A DNA stretch of 64,000 nt from Hydrogenophaga sp. (GTDB lineage Bacteria > Pseudomonadota > Gammaproteobacteria > Burkholderiales > Burkholderiaceae_C), in the NCBI GenBank assembly GCA_011391495.1, contig JAABQK010000001.1, positions 359,559 through 423,558 on the forward strand, in the 5' to 3' direction. Positions within the stretch are counted from its first letter, which is position 1. Each line of letters opens with the position of its first letter. This document shows, in pieces, positions 9,179 to 17,628 of the stretch. The notes below the pieces were generated by a model, which did not search any database, was not told where the DNA came from, and saw nothing but the letters and a program-made list of their open reading frames with translations. A program made the position numbers and the translations under genes.

Positions 9179-9727
9179 ATGGCGACACCGATGAACAAGC
9201 TTCCCTCCACCACCCAGTTGCTGATCGCGCCCCCTCTGAGGCGACGCATGGCATGCTGGCTTTATGAAGGCATGCTCATGTTTGGCGTGGTCTTCATTGC
9301 CGGTTACCTTTTTTCCACGCTCACCCAGACCCGCCACGCGCTGGACAACCGGCACATGCAACAGGTCTTCCTCTTCGTGGTTTTCGGCATCTACTTCACC
9401 TGGTTCTGGTCCAAGGGGCAAACCCTGGCCATGAAAACCTGGCACATCCGCGTGGTGGACGCGCAAGGCCAATCCCTCACCCAGCCGCGTGCGCTGCTGA
9501 GGTACCTGCTGAGTTGGCTGTGGTTCCTGCCACCTTTGGCTGCCGGCGGCATCTTTGGCCTTCCCGGCAGGGAACTGGCGGTGATCCTGGTCGGCTGGAT
9601 CGCGGTCTGGGCCATCCTGTCGCGCTTTCATCCCCAGCGCCAGTTCCTGCATGACGCCCTGGCTGGCACGCGCCTGGTTCACTTCAAGCCTGCCGCACCC
9701 AGCAAGGTCCAGCAGAAGGCCGCTTGA
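9179..9727 (+). CDS. RDD-family membrane protein
   Basis: The product (182 residues from this start) is a small polytopic membrane protein. The RDD-family block LRRRMACWLYEGMLMFGVVFIAGYL is followed by further hydrophobic segments and the family's QTLAMKTWHIRVVD and HPQRQFLHDALAGTRLV motifs. RDD proteins are thought to be transport-related, but most have no assigned substrate. Starts 15 bases upstream (9164) or 12 bases downstream (9191) are also possible, and none has a clear ribosome site. It is divergent from ilvB and ten bases upstream of dgkA, so the two may be co-transcribed. Confidence 0.8.
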   Translation: MATPMNKLPSTTQLLIAPPLRRRMACWLYEGMLMFGVVFIAGYLFSTLTQTRHALDNRHMQQVFLFVVFGIYFTWFWSKGQTLAMKTWHIRVVDAQGQSLTQPRALLRYLLSWLWFLPPLAAGGIFGLPGRELAVILVGWIAVWAILSRFHPQRQFLHDALAGTRLVHFKPAAPSKVQQKAA

Positions 9728-9737
9728 TGCGGCGCCC

Positions 9738-10208
9738 ATGAGCACCCACGGCATGCCGACCTCCACACCACCCAGCAACGATCTACAAACAGGCACAGCC
9801 CGTGCGCCTTCGTCAATGACGGTGGCGCGCGAAGCCGTGAATGCGCAGAAGCAGCGCAGCGGGGTTTCCCGCATGCTGCACGCCATGGGCTATTCCGTGG
9901 CCGGCCTGCGCGCTGGCTGGAGCGAAACAGCATTCCGGCAGGAAGCGCTGGCTGCCATGGTCCTGGTGCCACTGGCTTTCTGGCTCGGGCAAACCTGGGT
10001 CGAAACGTCCTTGCTCGCAGGCACGGTGTTCATGGTGATGGTGGTCGAACTGCTGAACACCGGCATCGAAACCGCCATCGACCGCATCGGCCCGGAATGG
10101 CACGACCTGTCCAAACGTGCGAAGGACATGGGCAGTGCGGCGGTGTTGCTGAGCCTGGTCGTTTGTCTGGGCGTCTGGACTGCGGCCATCTGGGCTCGAC
10201 TGACCTGA
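9738..10208 (+). CDS. dgkA: Diacylglycerol kinase (DgkA type)
   Basis: DgkA phosphorylates diacylglycerol to phosphatidic acid in the inner membrane, recycling the product of periplasmic glucan and LPS modification. The active-site block VELLNTGIETAIDRIG (Glu104, Asn107, Glu111, Asp115 in this numbering) is intact and three transmembrane helices follow the family pattern. The product from this ATG is 156 residues, about 35 longer at the N-terminus than E. coli DgkA. An internal ATG at 9816 would give 130 residues and is equally plausible. It follows the RDD gene closely on the same strand. Confidence 0.92.
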   Translation: MSTHGMPTSTPPSNDLQTGTARAPSSMTVAREAVNAQKQRSGVSRMLHAMGYSVAGLRAGWSETAFRQEALAAMVLVPLAFWLGQTWVETSLLAGTVFMVMVVELLNTGIETAIDRIGPEWHDLSKRAKDMGSAAVLLSLVVCLGVWTAAIWARLT

Positions 10209-10230
10209 GCTTTTCATACCTCCCCAACAA

Positions 10231-10818
10231 ATGACCGCCCCCCATTTTTCGCTTTGCGTGTACTGCGGCTCCCGACCGGGTAGCCAACCGCTGTTTTCCG
10301 ATGCCGCCCGTGCGGTGGGGCACTGGATCGGCAGCCGAGGAGGCCAGCTCGTATACGGGGGTGGGCGCAACGGCCTGATGGGCATCGTCGCGCAAGCCAC
10401 GCTGGATGCCGGCGGGCGCGTGATCGGCGTCATCCCCAAGGCACTGGTGGAGAAAGAATGGGCCAACCCAAGCTGCACCGAACTGCATGTTGTGGACACC
10501 ATGCACGAGCGCAAGCGCCTGATGGCCGAACATGCCGATGCCTTCCTCGCCCTTCCAGGCGGCATCGGCACGTTTGAAGAGTTCTTCGAGGTCTGGACCT
10601 GGCGCCAGCTCGGCTACCACGACAAGCCCGTCGGGCTTCTGAACGTGGCCGGCTATTACGACGGCATGATGCAGTTCTTGCAGGACACCGTCCGCCAGCA
10701 GTTCATGAGCTCCTGGCAGATGGACATGATCCGGATGGCATCGGACCTGGAGCAGTTGCTGCCGGAACTGGTCCAGTCGGCAGGGCTCTCTCCCGCAGTG
10801 AGACTGGACAGCATCTGA
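10231..10818 (+). CDS. LOG-family protein (TIGR00730 type)
   Basis: The 195-residue protein has a Rossmann-like fold with the LOG signature. GGGRNGLMG is at residues 43-51, MHERK at 91-95 and PGGIGTFEE at 109-117; Arg94 and Glu116 correspond to the catalytic pair. Characterised members hydrolyse cytokinin riboside 5'-monophosphate or other nucleoside monophosphates to free base and ribose 5-phosphate. In a free-living bacterium the physiological substrate is unclear. It follows dgkA by 22 bases on the same strand and is convergent with glnB, with only seven bases between the stop codons. Confidence 0.9.
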   Translation: MTAPHFSLCVYCGSRPGSQPLFSDAARAVGHWIGSRGGQLVYGGGRNGLMGIVAQATLDAGGRVIGVIPKALVEKEWANPSCTELHVVDTMHERKRLMAEHADAFLALPGGIGTFEEFFEVWTWRQLGYHDKPVGLLNVAGYYDGMMQFLQDTVRQQFMSSWQMDMIRMASDLEQLLPELVQSAGLSPAVRLDSI

Positions 10819-10825
10819 GGGGCGC

Positions 10826-11203
<378 letters not shown>

Positions 11204-11255
11204 TTATGCCCAAGGCAGGGGATCGGCGACGGACGGCCCGCCACAGACCGGACCA

Positions 11256-12953
11256 TCACGCACGGTATTTGCTGGTGATCGGGTATCGCCAGTCCTTGCC
11301 GAAGCTGCGGTGTGTCACCCGAATACCCACCGGCGCCTGACGGCGCTTGTATTCGTTGATGCGGATCAGCCGCACCACCTTCTCCACATCGGCCTGGGCG
11401 TAACCCTCGGCGACGATGCTCGCCGGACTCTGGTCGTTTTCCATGTAGCGCTCGATGATGGCGTCGAGCACAGCGTATTCGGGCAGGCTGTCCTGGTCCT
11501 TCTGGTCGGCGCGGAGCTCGGCGCTCGGCGGGCGTGTGATGATGCGTTCCGGGATCGGATTGGCGCCGGTCCCGTAGGGGTCGTGGGCGTTGCGCCAGCG
11601 TGCGAGGCGGAACACCATCGTCTTGACGACGTCCTTGATCACGGCAAAACCACCCGCCATGTCGCCGTATAGGGTGCAATAGCCAGTGGCCATTTCACTC
11701 TTGTTGCCGGTTGTCAGAACCATGCTCCCGAACTTGTTGGACAGAGCCATCAGCAAGGTGCCGCGAATGCGGGCCTGCAGATTTTCTTCCGTCGTGTCCT
11801 CGGGCAGACCGGCAAACTCCCTCGCCAGGCTGGCCTTGAAGGCTTCGAACTGCGGTGCAATGGCGATCTCGTCGTAACGCACTCCCAGACGCCTGGCCAT
11901 CTCGCGCGCGTCGATCCAGGAGATATCGGCCGTGTAGGGCGACGGCATCATCACGGTCCGCACCCGCTCCCTGCCCAGCGCATCGACCGCAATCGCGAGC
12001 ACCAGCGCCGAATCGATGCCACCGGAAAGACCAAGAATCGCGCCCGGGAAGCCGTTCTTGCCAAGGTAATCGCGCACACCCAGCACCAGCGCGTGCCAGA
12101 GGTCGGCTTCCTGGCTGTGGACCCGGTCGGTGGAAGCTTGAATGTGCCAGCCCTCTGCGCGCCGTGCGAAGCTGACATCGAACAGGGTCTCCTCAAAACT
12201 GATCGCGCGACCTGCCAGGCCACCGTCGGCCGCCAGCACGAAGCTGCGCCCCTCGAACACGATTTCGTCCTGTCCGCCCACCAAGTGGGCATAGACCAAG
12301 GGGAGGCCGGTGGCCAGCACGCGGTCGCGCATCGTGGCTTCGCGCTCGCCGCCTTTGCCCGTGTGGAACGGCGAAGCGTTGATCACCGCCAGCAACTCCG
12401 CACCAGCGGCCTTCGCGTCGGCGGCCGGGGCATCGAACCAGGCGTCTTCGCAGATCAGCAGGCCCACGCGCACGCACTGGCCCTCCTGTCCCATGACATC
12501 AAACACACAGGTGTCCTGCCCAGGTACGAAGTAGCGTCGCTCGTCAAAAACCTGGTAATTGGGCAGCTCGCGCTTGGCGTAGGTGTGCGTCACCTGCCCC
12601 TCGGTCACCACGCTCGCGGCATTGTAGAGACCCGCCACGGACACACTGCGTTCACGCCGGGCCTCGGCCGGAGCTCCCGCCAGACGCGACGGATGTCCCA
12701 CCACGATGTGCAGGCCTTTGAGCATGGACGTCTCAAGAGCCACCGTTTTCAGGGCATCATCGCAAGCATCGACAAAGGCGGGACGCAGGAACAGATCTTC
12801 GGCAGCGTAGCCGCAGAGTGCGAGTTCGGGCGTCAGCAGCAAGCGCACGCCCCGGGCATGGGCCGTGTGCGCAGCATCGATGATCTTGCGGGCGTTGCCC
12901 GCCATGTCACCCACCACAAAATTGAGCTGTGCCACACAGATGTTGAGCGTCAT
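11256..12953 (-). CDS. nadE: Glutamine-dependent NAD+ synthetase
   Basis: The enzyme amidates nicotinic acid adenine dinucleotide to NAD+, using ammonia released from glutamine. The 565-residue protein has two domains. The N-terminal nitrilase-type glutaminase carries the catalytic triad Glu43 (TPELALCGY), Lys127 and Cys168 (LLICEDAWFD). The C-terminal N-type ATP pyrophosphatase carries the P-loop SGGIDS at 310-315. The start is the ATG of MTLNICVAQLNFVVGD; the frame is open much further upstream but has no family similarity there. It is upstream of glnB on the same strand and divergent from the FemAB-like gene. Confidence 0.96.
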   Translation of the reverse strand: MTLNICVAQLNFVVGDMAGNARKIIDAAHTAHARGVRLLLTPELALCGYAAEDLFLRPAFVDACDDALKTVALETSMLKGLHIVVGHPSRLAGAPAEARRERSVSVAGLYNAASVVTEGQVTHTYAKRELPNYQVFDERRYFVPGQDTCVFDVMGQEGQCVRVGLLICEDAWFDAPAADAKAAGAELLAVINASPFHTGKGGEREATMRDRVLATGLPLVYAHLVGGQDEIVFEGRSFVLAADGGLAGRAISFEETLFDVSFARRAEGWHIQASTDRVHSQEADLWHALVLGVRDYLGKNGFPGAILGLSGGIDSALVLAIAVDALGRERVRTVMMPSPYTADISWIDAREMARRLGVRYDEIAIAPQFEAFKASLAREFAGLPEDTTEENLQARIRGTLLMALSNKFGSMVLTTGNKSEMATGYCTLYGDMAGGFAVIKDVVKTMVFRLARWRNAHDPYGTGANPIPERIITRPPSAELRADQKDQDSLPEYAVLDAIIERYMENDQSPASIVAEGYAQADVEKVVRLIRINEYKRRQAPVGIRVTHRSFGKDWRYPITSKYRA

Positions 12954-13058
12954 GGAATCGGTCGTGTTTGCGAAATACAGGAAAACCAGCGGGGGCACGT
13001 GCGACCCGCATGCGCCGGGCCAGGCAGCGTCCGAACATCTCGCAGCAAGGGGTTGAAG

Positions 13059-14234
13059 GTGGCTGCAATTGATTATGTCACCCGGGTACTGAGCTCGCCG
13101 CTGCAGGTACCAGCATCCGCCTGGAACGAACTGCTCGCACTGGAGCAGGATCCCAGCCCTTTCATGCGCCACGACTATCTGGCAGCCCTGCAGGAGAGCG
13201 GGTGCGCCACCGCCGCGACGGGGTGGCAACCGCAGTTCCTCACGCTGTGGATGGACGACAGGCTGCAGGCCGCCTGCCCGATGTACCTGAAGAGCCACTC
13301 TTATGGCGAATACGTGTTCGACTGGGCCTGGGCCAACGCCTACGCGCAGCATGGACTTGGCTACTACCCCAAGGCGGTGGTGGCGGTTCCGTTCACACCG
13401 GTCCCTGGCGCCCGCCTGCTGGCGCGCAATGCCGAGGCCCGGAGGGCACTGGTACGGGCGCTGATCGAGCACACCCGAGCGGAACACCTCTCCTCCCTGC
13501 ACCTGCTGTTTGCCCAACCCCAGGATGTCGAAGCCTGCGAACAGGCCGGCATGATGCTGCGCCATACCGTGCAGTTCCACTGGAAGAACCTGGCCCCCAA
13601 GGCGTACGAAGACTTCGAGCATTTCCTCTCCAGCCTGCAACAGGACAAGCGAAAAAAAATCCGGCAGGAGCGCCGGAAAGTCGCGGACGCAGGTGTCAGC
13701 TTTCGCTGGACGCGCGGCCACGACATCAGCCGCGAGGACTGGCAGTTCTTTTACCGCTGCTACGAGCGCACCTACCTGGAACATGGCAACGCGCCCTACC
13801 TGAGCCAGGACTTCTTTGAGCGCATGGCGCGCACCATGGCCGACCACTGGCTGCTCTTCGTGGCCGAGCGCGGGGGGCGCCCGATCGCCTGCAGCCTGAT
13901 CGGCATCGATGCAGAGCATGGTGTGGCCTATGGACGTTACTGGGGCGCCCTAGAACGGGTGGATTGCCTGCACTTCGAAGCCTGTTACTACCAGCCTTTG
14001 GCCTGGTGCATCGCGCAGGGCTTTCAGCGCTTTGAAGGCGGTGCCCAGGGTGAACACAAAATGGCGCGTGCGCTGTTACCGGTGAAGACCACCAGTGCGC
14101 ACTGGCTCGCCCATCCCGGGTTCGCGGATGCAGTGGAACGTTATCTCGAGCGCGAAGGCGACGGCATCCAGCAGTACCTCGACGACCTGGGCCGACGCCT
14201 GCCGCTCAAGGCCACTGCGGCAGGTCCCGATTGA
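13059..14234 (+). CDS. FemAB-like / DUF482-type GNAT-fold protein
   Basis: The 391-residue product resembles the DUF482 (FemAB_like) family: HDYLAALQESGC near the N-terminus, PMYLKSHSYGEYVFDW, LQQDKRKKIRQERRKV, then GRYWGALERVDCLHFEACYYQ and FEGGAQGEHKMARAL. Related GNAT-fold proteins use aminoacyl-tRNA or acyl-CoA; members of this family have been suggested to act in peptidoglycan or envelope chemistry, but no reaction is established. The start is a GTG preceded by AAGGGG at six bases; a TTG two codons earlier is possible. It precedes the bactofilin run on the same strand with a 115-base gap, so it may share function or transcription with it. Confidence 0.8.
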   Translation: MAAIDYVTRVLSSPLQVPASAWNELLALEQDPSPFMRHDYLAALQESGCATAATGWQPQFLTLWMDDRLQAACPMYLKSHSYGEYVFDWAWANAYAQHGLGYYPKAVVAVPFTPVPGARLLARNAEARRALVRALIEHTRAEHLSSLHLLFAQPQDVEACEQAGMMLRHTVQFHWKNLAPKAYEDFEHFLSSLQQDKRKKIRQERRKVADAGVSFRWTRGHDISREDWQFFYRCYERTYLEHGNAPYLSQDFFERMARTMADHWLLFVAERGGRPIACSLIGIDAEHGVAYGRYWGALERVDCLHFEACYYQPLAWCIAQGFQRFEGGAQGEHKMARALLPVKTTSAHWLAHPGFADAVERYLEREGDGIQQYLDDLGRRLPLKATAAGPD

Positions 14235-14349
14235 CGGCTGTTGCACCATGAGCGCTCACCTGGCAGGAGACACCCCGAGACACCGTCCCGACACGGCTGG
14301 ATCCCGCTGGCAGGAATGAATTGGTTACACCTTCGCTACACTCCATCAC

Positions 14350-14667
14350 ATGGACGAGACCGATGCCTTTTTCACCCAGACCATCGTGGGTTCCCCGCTG
14401 ACGGTCTTGCTGGGGCGGCGTCTCGATCCCAAGGATGCGCCCGCGCAGGGGCTGGCAGTGGCGCTCTCCAGTGGTCAAACCCGGCTGACCCGCTTCTGGC
14501 AGGACTGGGTCATCCTCAGCCATGCGTGCGATCCCGTGGGGCATCCCCGCATGAGGCCTGGCAAATTGCGCCGCTTTCTGGAGCGCCACGCGCTCGGGAT
14601 CGCACTGCTGGGCTTGCTGGCACTGCTGGGCTCAGCGATCTCCTGGGGGCTCTTGCTATGGAGCTGA
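14350..14667 (+). CDS. Small tail-anchored membrane protein of unknown function
   Basis: I do not recognise this 105-residue protein. Residues 1-75 are soluble and contain several Thr, Leu and Arg positions (TVLLGRRLDPKD, QTRLTRFWQDW). Residues about 80-103 form one hydrophobic helix ending three residues before the C-terminus, so it should be an inner-membrane protein with a cytoplasmic body. Its last ten bases overlap the start of the next gene (a bactofilin), which implies translational coupling and co-function. No Shine-Dalgarno sequence is obvious before its ATG. The overlap and codon-like composition argue that it is real. Confidence 0.7.
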   Translation: MDETDAFFTQTIVGSPLTVLLGRRLDPKDAPAQGLAVALSSGQTRLTRFWQDWVILSHACDPVGHPRMRPGKLRRFLERHALGIALLGLLALLGSAISWGLLLWS

Positions 14668-15098
14668 AGACGGCACAGGACACGCTGACCCTGGACCCCA
14701 TTGCCATGTATGTGGTCAACCGCGTGGCGGCTGGTGGCCAGCTCAGCGGTGAACTGCAGTTCGAAGGTGGCCTGCTGGTGCAAGGCGAGGTTTCCGGAAA
14801 CATACGGATCAATGGCCCCCTGATCATCTGGACCGGCGGTGCCGTGCGAGGACGGGTGCGTGTGACGGGCGACCTCTACCTGTTTGGCCGCCTGGGTGCT
14901 GCCGGCGTCGACGCACATGACACCAGCCTGGAATGCCAGGGCATGGCTTACGTTTCCAAGACCGGCGTTTCAACAGGTACGCTCATGGCCCGGCGTCTTC
15001 AGCTGTACGAAGGAGCCGACTTGCAAGGACCGTTCAAGACACTCAAACTCGGCGACAAGCTGCCGGTACTGAACGACGTGCACCCCGATTCGCCCTGA
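14658..15098 (+). CDS. Bactofilin-family protein (first of three)
   Basis: The 146-residue product shows the short beta-helical repeats of bactofilins: GGQLSGELQFEGGLLVQGEVSG followed by GGAVRGRVRVTGDLYLFG and repeats ending in GADLQGPFK. Bactofilins polymerise without nucleotides into membrane-associated filaments that position cell-wall and polarity proteins. This copy has a short N-terminal leader (MELKTAQDTLTLDPIAMYVV) that could bind the membrane or a partner, and its helix is interrupted near residues 80-95 by a DAHDTSLECQ insertion. It overlaps the upstream tail-anchored gene by ten bases and precedes a second bactofilin by 28 bases. Confidence 0.8.
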   Translation: MELKTAQDTLTLDPIAMYVVNRVAAGGQLSGELQFEGGLLVQGEVSGNIRINGPLIIWTGGAVRGRVRVTGDLYLFGRLGAAGVDAHDTSLECQGMAYVSKTGVSTGTLMARRLQLYEGADLQGPFKTLKLGDKLPVLNDVHPDSP

Positions 15099-15126
15099 AA
15101 CCCTGAGACCATCGCGCCCGCCTGCC

Positions 15127-15720
15127 ATGAAAGCCGATCGCTATCTACACCCCGACCGCCACTTGGAAGATGACATGGGCCTCGACATGAACGACCTCGA
15201 ACGACCGCCCCAGGATACGCAGACGCCTTACGGATACAGCAACCCGCCCTCAGACCAGGGTGGCGCGCTGCAGATTGATGTGGGCAACGCCATGCCGCCC
15301 AGCCAGGCCAGCCATTTGCCTTTGCTGCACACCGAGATGCAGGGCCTGCCCACAAGTAGGCCACCGGAAGCCGGACAGGCCTGCAGCATGGTGGCCGAAG
15401 GCATGCATTTCGTGGGTCATGCCGTGTTGCGCGGTCCCTGCAGCGTCGCGGGCCTGGTGGAGGGCAATCTGACGCAGGCACCGGACGCGGTCGTGGCCGT
15501 GGTGGTGACCGAAACCGGGCGCGTCAAAGGCGACATCACGGCCCAGAAAATCTCGGTCATGGGACACACGGACGGCATTCTGGATTCAGGCCAGGGCGAG
15601 GTGGCCCTGCACGACACCGCCAGCGTGCATGGCCTGGTGCGCTACGGGCGCATCCAGGTCAACGGTGCCGACCTGAACGCCACGCTGGAGCGTGTGGCCA
15701 TACAGAAGCCGGCCGCCTGA
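15127..15720 (+). CDS. Bactofilin-family protein with long disordered N-terminus (second of three)
   Basis: Residues 1-85 are polar, Pro/Gln-rich and probably disordered. Residues about 88-190 carry bactofilin-type turns such as GPCSVAGLVEGNL, ETGRVKGDITAQKISVMG, HDTASVHGLVRYGRIQVNGA. The core is therefore a beta-helical domain of about 100 residues, as in canonical bactofilins, with an unusual N-terminal arm that may recruit a partner. It lies between the first bactofilin and a single-pass membrane protein, all on the same strand with gaps of 28 and 9 bases. The family call is good; filament formation is inferred. Confidence 0.78.
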   Translation: MKADRYLHPDRHLEDDMGLDMNDLERPPQDTQTPYGYSNPPSDQGGALQIDVGNAMPPSQASHLPLLHTEMQGLPTSRPPEAGQACSMVAEGMHFVGHAVLRGPCSVAGLVEGNLTQAPDAVVAVVVTETGRVKGDITAQKISVMGHTDGILDSGQGEVALHDTASVHGLVRYGRIQVNGADLNATLERVAIQKPAA

Positions 15721-15729
15721 CCATTTTCC

Positions 15730-16275
15730 ATGCCGTGGCGCCGATCCGCACAACCCGCCGCTCTGACGATGTCCGCCGTTCCGGTACCGGATGCGGAGAG
15801 CTTGCGCCAGAAGGCCTTGCACGCCAGTTGGCGCCGGGATCGATCACTGGCGCGCCGACGCGTGTGGCTGCGCTGGCTGCTGTGGGCGACCGGTCGTTAC
15901 CTCATGCCGGCGATGCTGGCCTTCGGTCTGGGCGCCTGGCTCTGGCTGGGTGTGCTGCGCGGCATGGGCCATCCGCTCGACCAGGTGGCCACCTTCCTGA
16001 AGCCTGGCGCCAGTCCTGCACCGGCGGCGCGGCCACCGAGCGCGGCAGTGGCGGAACCCACCCCACCCCTGCCGCCAGCCGACCTTGCCGAACCCAGATT
16101 CAGCCCAGAGGGCGAAGAACTGCCCGTGCCCTTGCGCCTGCGGTTCGAACCGCGCTGGGCGGCCTCGGCCAACAGCAGCAGCATCACAGTCAGCGTGTCC
16201 GCTGCGGCTGACTCCTTCACCACGTCCCAACCCCATCTGAAACCCGAAAACTGGTTGCACAGCAAGGAACCCTGA
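15730..16275 (+). CDS. Single-pass membrane protein with proline-rich periplasmic tail, unknown function
   Basis: I do not recognise this 181-residue protein. A strongly basic N-terminal region (about residues 25-48, RRDRSLARRRVWLRW) precedes one hydrophobic segment (about 50-72), which by the positive-inside rule puts the N-terminus in the cytoplasm. The remaining 105 residues are Pro/Ala-rich and then polar (PPLPPADLAEP, RLRFEPRWAASANSSS) and should be periplasmic. Placed between two bactofilin genes with 9- and 4-base gaps, it is a natural candidate for connecting the cytoplasmic filament to the cell wall. That role is inference from context only. Confidence 0.7.
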   Translation: MPWRRSAQPAALTMSAVPVPDAESLRQKALHASWRRDRSLARRRVWLRWLLWATGRYLMPAMLAFGLGAWLWLGVLRGMGHPLDQVATFLKPGASPAPAARPPSAAVAEPTPPLPPADLAEPRFSPEGEELPVPLRLRFEPRWAASANSSSITVSVSAAADSFTTSQPHLKPENWLHSKEP

Positions 16276-16279
16276 CCCC

Positions 16280-16681
16280 ATGAACAACCCCGCATCCACC
16301 CGCCTTGTTCCGGCCGAACGCCTCTCGGCCATCACCAGCCTCATCGCCGAAGGCGCCGTGTTCGACGGCAACTTCCATACGACGCGCGACCAGGGCATCA
16401 AGGTGGATGGGCAACTCAAGGGCAACATCACGTTTGAGACCGGCGGCACGCTGCACGTGGGTGCTTCCGGCGTGATTGAAAACACCCGGCTGGAAGCGGA
16501 CTATGTGTTCATTGAAGGCAAGGTGATCGGCACCGTGATCGCGCGCAAGGCGCTGGAGATCACCGGCTCGGCCACGCTGGTTGGCGACGCCAGCTACGAT
16601 GAACTGATCGACATGCACCCCCGCGCCCGGGTGCGCGGGAAGATCGAATACCGGGGCGATCTTGACGCTGCCCCGAACTGA
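16280..16681 (+). CDS. Bactofilin (canonical type, third of three)
   Basis: The 133-residue protein is the most typical bactofilin of the cluster. A short N-terminal tail ends at SLIAEGAVFDGNF and is followed by regular beta-helical turns: IKVDGQLKGNITFETGGTL, HVGASGVIENTRLEADYVF, IEGKVIGTVIARKALEITG and RVRGKIEYRG. The length and hydrophobic periodicity agree with polymer-forming bactofilins. It is the last gene of the plus-strand run and is followed by a strong terminator. It lies four bases after the single-pass membrane protein gene, so the two are very probably translated from one mRNA. Confidence 0.9.
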   Translation: MNNPASTRLVPAERLSAITSLIAEGAVFDGNFHTTRDQGIKVDGQLKGNITFETGGTLHVGASGVIENTRLEADYVFIEGKVIGTVIARKALEITGSATLVGDASYDELIDMHPRARVRGKIEYRGDLDAAPN

Positions 16682-16705
16682 GCCGCGCACCCCACGAGTC
16701 ACAAC

Positions 16706-16743
16706 AAAAAAGCCCGCACGGGGTAACCGTGCGGGCTTTTTCG
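16706..16743. terminator. Bidirectional terminator between the bactofilin run and ppa
   Basis: AAAGCCCGCACGG pairs with CCGTGCGGGCTTT around a short loop, with an A tract on one side and a T tract on the other. It can end both the plus-strand bactofilin transcript and minus-strand ppa. Confidence 0.9.
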
Positions 16744-16783
16744 ATGATCCGGCGATACCCGGATCGTCAGACCGGATGTCCGC

Positions 16784-17320
16784 TCAGGCCTGTGGCTTGT
16801 TGTAGTTGGCAATGCCGTCCAGGATTTCCTTGTGGGCGGCGTCCTTGCCTTCCCAGCCCAGGATCTTCACCCATTTGCCAGGTTCCAGGTCCTTGTAATG
16901 CTCGAAGAAGTGCTGGATCGTGTTCAGACGCATCGGGTTCAGGTCTTCCGGTTTCTGCCACTGGGTGTAGATCGACAGGATCTTGTCGATCGGCACCGCC
17001 AGCACCTTGCCGTCTTCGCCGGCTTCGTCCTGCATCTTCAGGATGCCGATGGCGCGGCACGGCACCACCACGCCCGGGATCAGCGGAACCGGCGTGATCA
17101 CCAGAACGTCCACGGGATCACCGTCACCCGACAGGGTCTTGGGCACATAACCGTAGTTGGTCGGGTAGTGCATCGCCGTGCTCATGAAACGGTCCACAAA
17201 GATGGCACCGGTTTCCTTGTCCACCTCGTACTTGATCGGATCGGCGTTCATCGGAATTTCGATGATCACGTTGAACGACTCGGGAACATTGCTGCCAGGG
17301 GTAACGTTGTCGAGAGACAT
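16784..17320 (-). CDS. ppa: Inorganic pyrophosphatase (soluble, family I)
   Basis: Ppa hydrolyses pyrophosphate in the cytoplasm with Mg2+. The 178-residue product carries the family signature [10 protein letters not shown] with the three metal-binding Asp residues, plus [16 protein letters not shown] and [10 protein letters not shown]. The start is the ATG of [25 protein letters not shown]; this gives the E. coli-like length, and the frame's open extension upstream lacks similarity. It is divergent from the membrane pyrophosphatase gene hppA, so the two pyrophosphate-consuming enzymes are neighbours sharing a 308-base intergenic region. Confidence 0.96.
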   Translation of the reverse strand: MSLDNVTPGSNVPESFNVIIEIPMNADPIKYEVDKETGAIFVDRFMSTAMHYPTNYGYVPKTLSGDGDPVDVLVITPVPLIPGVVVPCRAIGILKMQDEAGEDGKVLAVPIDKILSIYTQWQKPEDLNPMRLNTIQHFFEHYKDLEPGKWVKILGWEGKDAAHKEILDGIANYNKPQA

Positions 17321-17469
17321 GTTGTGCGTCTGAAGGTTGAGTGAAAACGGATGGGCGCATGTGGACCCGAACGCGTCGGGGTCGACAGCCACAGGACCGG
17401 GCGAGCCCGACCATGCCTAGGATTAACCCTGATTTTACTGATTCCTGCCTTACTTCCTGCCGCAGACCG

Positions 17470-17499
17470 TTGCCCAGTGACATGAATACCCGCTAAATT
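17470..17499 (+). promoter_or_regulatory. Promoter-like sequence for hppA
   Basis: TTGCCC and TAAATT are separated by 18 bases within the 308-base gap between ppa and hppA. The predicted leader is about 120 bases. Apart from this and a GC-rich stretch near 17570-17600, nothing else recognisable is in the gap. Confidence 0.5.
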
Positions 17500-17628
17500 T
17501 GCCGTGTTGGCCAATCGCCCTGCTCTGTCGCCACCAAGTGGCGGGACTTGCACACGAGGAAGCAACGCAGCGGGGGCGATCCCGGAGGCGTTGCCCCTTC
17601 CAAGTCGAAACGAGCAGGAGAAAATTTT

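Noticed and set aside
7130..9727. Very long open frame on the plus strand across ilvB
   Set aside because: It is antisense to ilvB, rich in His/Gln/Val/Asp, and only its last 180 codons (the RDD protein) resemble a family. High GC leaves opposite-strand frames open.
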